Shown piece after piece: positions 58,564-64,000 of a stretch of DNA of 64,000 nt (its first letter is position 1; each line of letters starts with the position of its first letter). Both the position numbers and the translations under genes were made by a program. The notes under the pieces are model-generated. The model saw only the letters and a program-made list of their open reading frames with translations, searched no databases and was not told where the DNA came from. Origin of the DNA: Gammaproteobacteria bacterium (GTDB taxonomy: Bacteria; Pseudomonadota; Gammaproteobacteria; Xanthomonadales; SZUA-36); contig JAJRRA010000045.1 in NCBI GenBank assembly GCA_024279945.1, positions 56,789 to 120,788 of the forward strand, read 5' to 3'.

Positions 58564-59437
58564 CAGTTTCGCCAGGATGTGGCCGGCGCCGGCCAAGTTA
58601 AACCTGTTTCTCCATGTCACGGGGCAGCGGCCTGACGGTTACCATGAACTGCAGACTCTGTTCCAGTTACTCGACTGGGGCGATGAAATAAGTATTGAGC
58701 CGCTGGATGAGTCTGCAATCAGCAGGCCGTTTGCGTCCTATGCGGTACCGGAGGCCGATGATCTGGTGGTCCGGGCTGCTCTGTTGCTGCAGGCTGAGAC
58801 CGCGTGCCGGCAGGGGGCCAGGATCGAAGTAAACAAACGCATACCTGCCGGTACCGGGCTGGGTGGCGGTAGTTCGGATGCGGCAACGGTGCTGGTCGTA
58901 CTCAACCGCCTGTGGGGATGCGGCCTTAATATTGAGGAACTGACGTCAATCGGCGCCGGCCTGGGTGCAGATGTACCGGTTTTCGTCAGAGGCCACAGCG
59001 CCCTTGCTTCGGGGCGGGGGGATAAGCTTGAGCCCGTGGATTTGGGAGAGCGGTACTACGTGTTGGTGTTTGCCGGGGTTTCCATTTCGACAGCGGATAT
59101 TTTCAGGCATCCGGAACTGCCAAGAAAATCAGCACAAATCAGTCTGTCAGAGGCTCTGACCGGTGGCGGAAAGAATGACTGCGAGCCAGTGGTGACAAAG
59201 CAATTCCCTTGCATCAAACAGATGTTGAAGGATCTGGAGCCATGGGGTGGAGCGCGCCTGACCGGCACCGGGAGCACTCTCTTTCTCAGTATGCCGGATG
59301 AAAAGACTGCAAAGAGCACGGCACAAGCAATAAAATGCCGATATAATGTGCGCGCTGTCCGCGGGGTTGACCGGTCTTCTTTGCACGAATTGCTGGATGC
59401 TGGCGGTGCGGGCGGTCTAAGAAGTGGGAAGCTCTGA
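58556..59437 (+). CDS. ispE: 4-diphosphocytidyl-2-C-methyl-D-erythritol kinase
   Basis: A 293-residue GHMP kinase of the MEP isoprenoid pathway. PAPAKLNLFLHVTG with the catalytic lysine, GYHELQTLFQ, and the ATP loop GLGGGSSDAAT are all present. TGTGSTLFL is the last conserved motif. The gene order lolB-ispE-tRNA-Gln-prs is standard in this class. Confidence 0.95.
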   Translation: MSSSFARMWPAPAKLNLFLHVTGQRPDGYHELQTLFQLLDWGDEISIEPLDESAISRPFASYAVPEADDLVVRAALLLQAETACRQGARIEVNKRIPAGTGLGGGSSDAATVLVVLNRLWGCGLNIEELTSIGAGLGADVPVFVRGHSALASGRGDKLEPVDLGERYYVLVFAGVSISTADIFRHPELPRKSAQISLSEALTGGGKNDCEPVVTKQFPCIKQMLKDLEPWGGARLTGTGSTLFLSMPDEKTAKSTAQAIKCRYNVRAVRGVDRSSLHELLDAGGAGGLRSGKL

Positions 59438-59481
59438 TTTATTCATAAACCGGAGGTTTCTGAATTTTGATTTCAGTTTAC

Positions 59482-59558
59482 TGGGACGTGGCCAAGGTGG
59501 TTAAGGCACGGGGTTTTGATCCCCGCATTCGCAGGTTCGAGTCCTGCCGTCCCAGCCA
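59482..59558 (+). tRNA. tRNA-Gln (anticodon TTG)
   Basis: A 77-base cloverleaf including an encoded CCA. The acceptor TGGGACG pairs with CGTCCCA, the D stem is GCC/GGC, and the anticodon stem CGGGG/CCCCG holds the loop TTTTGAT with anticodon TTG at 59516-59518. The T arm is GCAGG-TTCGAGT-CCTGC. It lies between ispE and prs and is probably co-transcribed with prs. Confidence 0.95.
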
Positions 59559-59602
59559 CTGATCATTCAGGTCCTGAGGGACCACACAAACGGGGAAAGC
59601 AG

Positions 59603-60555
59603 GTGGCCACTCCTTCATTGATGGTTTTCGCCGGAAACGCGAATATGAACCTCGCGAGTAGTATTGCACACGAACTCAACGTGCCCATGGGCAAGGCCGT
59701 GGTTGGGCGTTTCAGTGATGGCGAAGTCATGGTCGAGGTGATGGAAAATGTTCGCGGCCGCGATATTTACGTTATTCAGCCGACCTGTGCGCCTGCCGCT
59801 GATAATTTCATGGAACTGCTGGTGATGATTGATGCCTTCAAACGGGCATCGGCATCGCGGATAACGGCCGTTATTCCCTATTTCGGCTATGCTCGTCAGG
59901 ACCGGCGGCCGCGCTCAGCCCGCGTGCCGATCACGGCAAAGGTTGCTGCCTCCATGATTTCAAATGTAGGTACGGACCGGGTGGTAACCATTGATCTTCA
60001 TGCCGATCAGATTCAGGGTTTTTTCGATATCCCGGTAGATAATGTTTATGCTTCGCCCCTGACCCTGGCGGATATCTGGCAACGTCAGTCCATGCATGAC
60101 ATCGTCGTGGTTTCGCCAGATGTGGGAGGTGTACTCAGAGCCAGAGCCATCGCCAAACGCCTGGATGCAGACCTGGCGATTATTGATAAACGTCGCCCCA
60201 GGGCCAATGTTTCCAAGGTGATGAATATTATTGGAGATGTGGAAGGGAAATGCTGCGTTCTGGTTGATGATATGGTGGATACAGCCGGTACGCTTTGTGC
60301 GGCGGCCGGCGCCTTGAAAAAAATGGCGCCAGCCGGGTGGTTGCATATTGTGTGCACCCGGTGTTGTCCGGTCCCGCCGTTGACAATATTAACCAGTCAG
60401 AAATGGACGAACTGGTGGTTACAGACACGATTCCCCTTAGTGAAGCCGCGCGGAAAAACCCCAAAATTCGCCAGCTCAGTGTGGCTCAGATGCTGGCCGA
60501 GACTATCCGGCGCATGGCTCAAGGTGAATCAGTCAGCTCCATGTACGTTGATTGA
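59603..60555 (+). CDS. prs: Ribose-phosphate pyrophosphokinase, apparent frameshift
   Basis: PRPP synthetase, which joins ribose-5-phosphate and ATP for nucleotide, His and Trp synthesis. GTG 59603 has GGGGAAAG upstream. ARQDRR, the DLHA region and [13 protein letters not shown] (PRPP loop) are normal. At A7 (60317-60323) the frame breaks: the uninterrupted frame runs to 60562 with an unrelated tail. The -1 frame supplies the expected [17 protein letters not shown] end and stops at 60555. One more A would give a normal 317-residue protein. A sequence error is most likely; slippage on the A run is the alternative. Confidence 0.85.
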
Positions 60556-60673
60556 ATTGTAAGAGCCCGCTTGCGGGCGATTCTCCTGCGGTTATACCGT
60601 TAAGAAGATATTGACGGACTGATATGACGCCGGTCGGACATAAGAAATCGCCCGCAAGCGGGCCCTTACAATT
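60555..60673. repeat. 28-bp inverted repeat pair after prs
   Basis: Arms 60555-60582 and 60646-60673 are inverted copies with one mismatch, 63 bases apart. Each arm also contains its own small palindrome, GCCCGCTTGCGGGC. The left arm begins at the last base of the prs stop codon, and TTTCATTTTT follows the right arm. It may act as a terminator on the prs side or be a REP-like paired element. No further copy is seen in the window. Confidence 0.8.
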
Positions 60674-60687
60674 TCATTTTTACAGGC

Positions 60688-60716
60688 TTACAAAACTGGC
60701 TTGCCTGGGTTATAAT
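60688..60716 (+). promoter_or_regulatory. Putative rplY promoter
   Basis: A consensus -10 TATAAT at 60711-60716 has, 17 bases upstream, a weak -35 TTACAA (60688-60693). It lies after the inverted repeat and about 100 bases before the rplY ATG. This fits a separate transcript for rplY-pth-ychF. Confidence 0.5.
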
Positions 60717-60818
60717 GCCCGGCTTTATTTTGCGTCTGACCTGGTCGCGGGTCAGGCATGCTGGCCGACATTTCGGCTGAATCCCGCTTAATACGGGAAT
60801 TGATTAACGAGGAATATC

Positions 60819-61559
60819 ATGTCTGAAACAACAACTATTAACGTGGAACTCCGGAAAGATGTGGGGAAAGGTGCGAGCCGCCGCCTGCGTCGTGAAGGCA
60901 AAGTTCCCGGCGTCATCTATGGTGGCCACAAGGATCCTGTTGCGCTGACATTGCAGCTCAACGAGTTGCTGCACGCAACGGAGAATGAAGCGTTTTACGC
61001 CAGTATTCTTGAGATCAAAATTGATGAAAAAACCACCCAGCAGGCAGTCGTGCGCGATATGCACCGGCATCCGTTCAAACCGATCATCATGCATATAGAT
61101 TTTATGCGGGTGTCTGCTGAAGAAGTTCTCAAAATGCTGGTGCCGGTCCACTTTGTCGGCGAAGAGGAATCACCGGCGGGTCGGGCTTCCGGTGTTGTGA
61201 TCCAGCACCTGGTGACCGAAGTTGAAATTGCAGCCTTGCCAAAAGACTTGCCGGAATTCGTTTCCGTTGATCTTTCACAAATGGATGCGGGTGATGCGGT
61301 TATGTTATCGAGTATCCAACTGCCTGAAGGAGTCGAGATCACGGCCCTGACAGGTGGTGAAGAAAATGATGTGCAATTGGCCAACGCAATTCACATCAAG
61401 GAAGATCAGGGTACCGGTGCTGCAGCTGCTGCTGAAGCTGAAGCTGCGCTGGAAGAGGGTGAACTCGGTGAGATTGCGGTATCTGATGAGGCCGTTAGTG
61501 AAGAAGATGAAAAAGCTGCTGACGAAGGTGCCGCTGACAAGGAAGAAGGCGACGAATAG
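60819..61559 (+). CDS. rplY: 50S ribosomal protein L25 (Ctc form)
   Basis: A 246-residue L25/general stress protein Ctc. The N-terminal 95 residues are the 5S rRNA-binding L25 domain (RRLRREGKVPGVIYGG). A TL5/CTC C-terminal domain follows, and the last 50 residues are Ala/Glu-rich and strongly acidic. E. coli L25 has only the first domain. GAGGAATATC precedes the ATG. pth follows on the same strand. Confidence 0.95.
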   Translation: MSETTTINVELRKDVGKGASRRLRREGKVPGVIYGGHKDPVALTLQLNELLHATENEAFYASILEIKIDEKTTQQAVVRDMHRHPFKPIIMHIDFMRVSAEEVLKMLVPVHFVGEEESPAGRASGVVIQHLVTEVEIAALPKDLPEFVSVDLSQMDAGDAVMLSSIQLPEGVEITALTGGEENDVQLANAIHIKEDQGTGAAAAAEAEAALEEGELGEIAVSDEAVSEEDEKAADEGAADKEEGDE

Positions 61560-61595
61560 TTATATTGAGCAAAGTATTCGGGTGTTGGAGAAATC

Positions 61596-62195
61596 TTGTC
61601 CGGTCATTATGTAATTGCAGGGCTCGGTAATCCGGGCACAAAATACGCTGAAACCCGGCATAACGCCGGGTTTTGGTTTTTGGATTTACTGGCAGAGCGT
61701 TCGGGGACCCCTTTCCGAACCCAGTCGAAGCTTCAGGCTGAGTTGGCAAAAACCAAGTTGTTTGACCGGGATTGCATCCTGGTGAAGCCGATGACCTTCA
61801 TGAACAACAGTGGACAGGCCGTGCGTGCGGTTGTTGATTATTACAAAACCCCGGTCGATCGGCTGTTGATTGCATATGACGAGCTCGACTTGCCGCCGGG
61901 CGTGGCTCGATTGAAGCAGGGCGGTGGGCACGGTGGCCACAACGGTTTGAGGGATATTTTCCGTCATATCGGGAACCCGGAATTTTTGCGCTTGCGCATC
62001 GGGATTGGACATCCGGGTGTCAAAGACGCCGTTACGGGCTACGTTTTAAGCCGGCCTTCTGCAGAACAGGAATTATTGACCCGGCATGCGCTTTCAGATG
62101 CGGCCGATGTGATGCGTGAAGTACTGGCCGGCGAAGTTTCCAGGGCAATGAAAACCTTGCATACGGTAGCTGAGCCTGAGAAAGGAAAAACATAG
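61596..62195 (+). CDS. pth: Peptidyl-tRNA hydrolase
   Basis: A 199-residue enzyme that frees tRNA from peptidyl-tRNA dropped by ribosomes. GLGNPGTKYAETRHNAGF contains the catalytic H22. KPMTFMNNSG and GHGGHNGLRD are further active-site blocks. The start is TTG 61596 with GGAG upstream; no ATG or GTG fits the N-terminus. ychF begins right after the stop. Confidence 0.95.
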   Translation: MSGHYVIAGLGNPGTKYAETRHNAGFWFLDLLAERSGTPFRTQSKLQAELAKTKLFDRDCILVKPMTFMNNSGQAVRAVVDYYKTPVDRLLIAYDELDLPPGVARLKQGGGHGGHNGLRDIFRHIGNPEFLRLRIGIGHPGVKDAVTGYVLSRPSAEQELLTRHALSDAADVMREVLAGEVSRAMKTLHTVAEPEKGKT

Positions 62196-63287
62196 ATGGG
62201 CTTTAAGTGCGGCATCGTCGGTTTACCCAATGTGGGTAAATCGACTTTATTCAATTCACTCACGCGCGCCGGCATCGCGGCAGAAAATTATCCTTTCTGC
62301 ACGATTGATCCCAACGTGGGTGTGGTGGAAGTTCCCGATCCGAGACTCCGCCAGTTGGCGGATATTGTCCATCCACAAAAAATACTGCCGACCACGATGG
62401 AGTTCGTCGATATTGCGGGTCTGGTGGAGGGCGCTTCCAGGGGTGAGGGCCTGGGTAACCAGTTTTTGGCCCATATTCGCGAAACGGATGCAATTGCCCA
62501 CGTCGTGCGTTGTTTCGATAATGATGATGTTGTTCATGTGGCAGGCAGGCTGGATCCCCTCAGCGATATCGAAATCATCAATACGGAACTGGCACTGGCA
62601 GATCTTGAGGCTGTAGAACGGGCCACTGAGCGGACGGAAAAACTCATCAAGGCCAATGACAAGGATGCCATGGTGCGGATGGCAGTCCTGGAAAAACTGC
62701 GCGCATGTCTTGACCAGGGGCACCGTGCGAGAAATGTTGATCTGACAGATGATGAGGTGCGCCTGATTCATGATGTGCACCTGATTACCATCAAGCCCGT
62801 TATGTATGTGGCCAATGTCGCCGAAGACGGATTCAGAGACAATTCTTATCTTGACGTGGTGCGCGATAAAGCAGAATCTGAAGGTGCGCGGATGGTGCCG
62901 GTCTGCGCCGGGATCGAAGCAGAAATTGCCGAGTTGGACGAAAGTGACCGGCTGGAATTTCTGCAGGAACTGGGTCTCGCAGAATCCGGTCTTGAGCAGG
63001 TAATTCATGCCGGTTACGAGCTGTCGAACCTGCTGACTTTTTTTACCGCAGGAGACAAAGAGGTGCGGGCATGGACGGTGAAGTCCAACTCAACCGCGCC
63101 GCAGGCTGCCGGCCGTATTCATACAGACTTTGAGAAGGGATTTATCCGCGCAGAGGTCATTGCATATGATGACTATGTTTCACTGGGCGGGGAGCAGGGT
63201 GCTAAAGAAGCCGGAAAACTTCGACTCGAGGGCAAGAGCTATATCGTAAACGAGGGCGATGTAATGCACTTCCGCTTCAACATCTAA
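62196..63287 (+). CDS. ychF: Redox-regulated ribosome-binding ATPase YchF
   Basis: A 363-residue Obg-family P-loop protein that prefers [17 protein letters not shown] is Walker A, and [20 protein letters not shown] is switch II. A coiled-coil insert and a C-terminal TGS domain ([17 protein letters not shown]) follow. It is translated directly after pth, which is the common pair. Confidence 0.96.
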   Translation: MGFKCGIVGLPNVGKSTLFNSLTRAGIAAENYPFCTIDPNVGVVEVPDPRLRQLADIVHPQKILPTTMEFVDIAGLVEGASRGEGLGNQFLAHIRETDAIAHVVRCFDNDDVVHVAGRLDPLSDIEIINTELALADLEAVERATERTEKLIKANDKDAMVRMAVLEKLRACLDQGHRARNVDLTDDEVRLIHDVHLITIKPVMYVANVAEDGFRDNSYLDVVRDKAESEGARMVPVCAGIEAEIAELDESDRLEFLQELGLAESGLEQVIHAGYELSNLLTFFTAGDKEVRAWTVKSNSTAPQAAGRIHTDFEKGFIRAEVIAYDDYVSLGGEQGAKEAGKLRLEGKSYIVNEGDVMHFRFNI

Positions 63288-63312
63288 GAGCAAAAAAACA
63301 CCATATACATTC

Positions 63313-63342
63313 TTGACAGACAATACTTTGTGGGTGAAAATA
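63313..63342 (+). promoter_or_regulatory. Putative promoter of the tRNA-tuf operon
   Basis: A perfect TTGACA at 63313-63318 is followed at 18 bases by AAAATA (63337-63342), a poor -10. It lies 100 bases before the tRNA-Tyr gene, the only promoter-like site in the gap after ychF. Confidence 0.4.
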
Positions 63343-63442
63343 CACGGCTTGCCTGCGAATGCCAGTAAAAGGTGGTTTGCCGGCAGTTTTGCCCTTAGGT
63401 GGCAGTACAGGATCGGCCATTTAAATTATGGTTGGAGGTATC

Positions 63443-63527
63443 GGAGGGGTACTCAAGCGGTCAACGAGGGCAGACTGTAAATCTGCTGGCTAAGCCTACG
63501 TAGGTTCGAATCCTACCCCCTCCACCA
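63443..63527 (+). tRNA. tRNA-Tyr (anticodon GTA)
   Basis: An 85-base class II tRNA with encoded CCA. GGAGGGG pairs with CCCCTCC. The anticodon stem CAGA/TCTG holds CTGTAAA with anticodon GTA, and a long variable arm (CTGGCTAAGCCTACG region) is typical of tRNA-Tyr. The T arm is GTAGG-TTCGAAT-CCTAC. Confidence 0.95.
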
Positions 63528-63615
63528 CTTCGTGCAAGCAGGCAAACGAGGTGAGACAAATTGAAAGAACGGAGGACTACAGTCGCGAGACCGATGTCGC
63601 TCCGTTATTGTTATG

Positions 63616-63689
63616 GCGGGTGTAGTTCAAGGGCAGAACCTCAGCCTTCCAAGCTGATGATGTGGGTTCGATTCCCATCACCCGCTCCA
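63616..63689 (+). tRNA. tRNA-Gly (anticodon TCC)
   Basis: A 74-base tRNA including an encoded CCA. GCGGGTG pairs with CACCCGC. The anticodon loop CTTCCAA has TCC, and the T arm is TGGG-TTCGATT-CCCA. It is second in the tRNA-Tyr-Gly-Thr-tuf cluster. Confidence 0.95.
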
Positions 63690-63721
63690 AATTGTTCGGG
63701 GTTTACGGGTGGAATAGACAG

Positions 63722-63797
<76 letters not shown>

Positions 63798-63860
63798 TTA
63801 TTGTGATTGATCTTAGCATCAATGTTTTTGAGAGCTTGACTGAATATTTCGGAGACTGGC

Positions 63861-64000
63861 ATGTCCAAAGAAAAATTTGAACGAACAAAACCTCATGTCA
63901 ACGTGGGCACGATTGGTCATGTTGATCACGGCAAGACGACGCTGACGGCGGCGATGACGAAGGTGTGTGCGGAAGCGCGTGGCGGCGATTTCACGGCTTA
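63861..64000 (+). CDS. tuf: Elongation factor Tu, N-terminal fragment
   Basis: The first 46 codons of EF-Tu, cut by the right edge. The product begins [20 protein letters not shown] and contains the G1 loop [10 protein letters not shown]-Tu brings aminoacyl-tRNA to the ribosome as a GTP complex. GGAG precedes the ATG. The tRNA genes upstream mark it as the tufB-type copy. Confidence 0.95.
   Translation, partial: MSKEKFERTKPHVNVGTIGHVDHGKTTLTAAMTKVCAEARGGDFTA

Noticed and set aside
60295..60555. 86-codon frame at the end of prs as a separate gene
   Set aside because: Its sequence from RVVAYCVHP onward is the C-terminus of PRPP synthetase in the -1 frame, so it is part of prs.

Overview
The window is chromosomal DNA of a gammaproteobacterium of moderate GC content, probably free-living and respiratory. 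The evidence is a set of lineage-typical genes and gene orders: rsxABCDGE-nth, metG divergent from apbC, petABC-sspAB, surE-pcm-nlpD-rpoS, yhbY divergent from rlmE-ftsH-folP-glmM, miaB-phoH-ybeY-corC, hemA-prfA, lolB-ispE-tRNA-prs-rplY-pth-ychF, and a tRNA-Tyr-Gly-Thr-tuf cluster. RNase T, SspA/SspB and NlpD/RpoS all point the same way. No phage, transposon, integrase or CRISPR array is visible. Nearly all of the window is ordinary, densely packed backbone.

Layout. 1-6.6 kb: the tail of moeA, lhgO, an orphan FimT-like pseudopilin, two small exported proteins, an exported metallophosphatase facing a CotH-like exported protein, and a Trm112-like protein. 6.7-13.3 kb: purEK, a MarR regulator convergent with a tryptophanase gene, argD, rnt and a TraB/GumN-like protein. 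13.3-16.2 kb: a four-gene RiPP operon of the hvf/bufferin (MNIO, DUF692) type. Its precursor carries eight EGKCG motifs. 16.5-26.2 kb: nth, the Rnf/Rsx electron-transport operon, metG, apbC and dcd. 26.2-36.6 kb: a DegS/AlgW-like protease, the cytochrome bc1 complex, sspAB, surE, pcm, yqaA, nlpD, rpoS and small conserved genes. 36.6-45.1 kb: rlmE, ftsH, folP, glmM, an exported protein and a large M1 aminopeptidase. 45.4-54.6 kb: kbl-tdh threonine catabolism, a sirtuin, miaB-phoH-ybeY-corC, a DUF4105/Lnb-like membrane protein, and prfA. 54.6-64 kb: hemA, a TPR lipoprotein, lolB, ispE, tRNA-Gln, prs (apparently frameshifted), rplY, pth, ychF, three tRNAs and the start of tuf.

How the genes work together. 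The Rnf complex and bc1 complex are respiratory modules. ApbC next to Rnf fits a need for Fe-S cluster delivery. DegS, SurE, NlpD, RpoS and SspAB form a stress and stationary-phase group. miaB-phoH-ybeY, pth, ychF, prfA, rlmE and yhbY serve translation and ribosome quality.

The most interesting system is the hvfABCX-type operon: an exported cysteine-repeat peptide probably matured into a copper-binding product by an MNIO iron enzyme and its partner. Other points worth checking are a Lnb-like lipoprotein acyltransferase candidate where lnt usually lies, a one-base frameshift in essential prs, a perfect palindrome over the tryptophanase promoter -35, a folP gene with no ordinary start codon at the expected place, and a 28-bp inverted repeat after prs.
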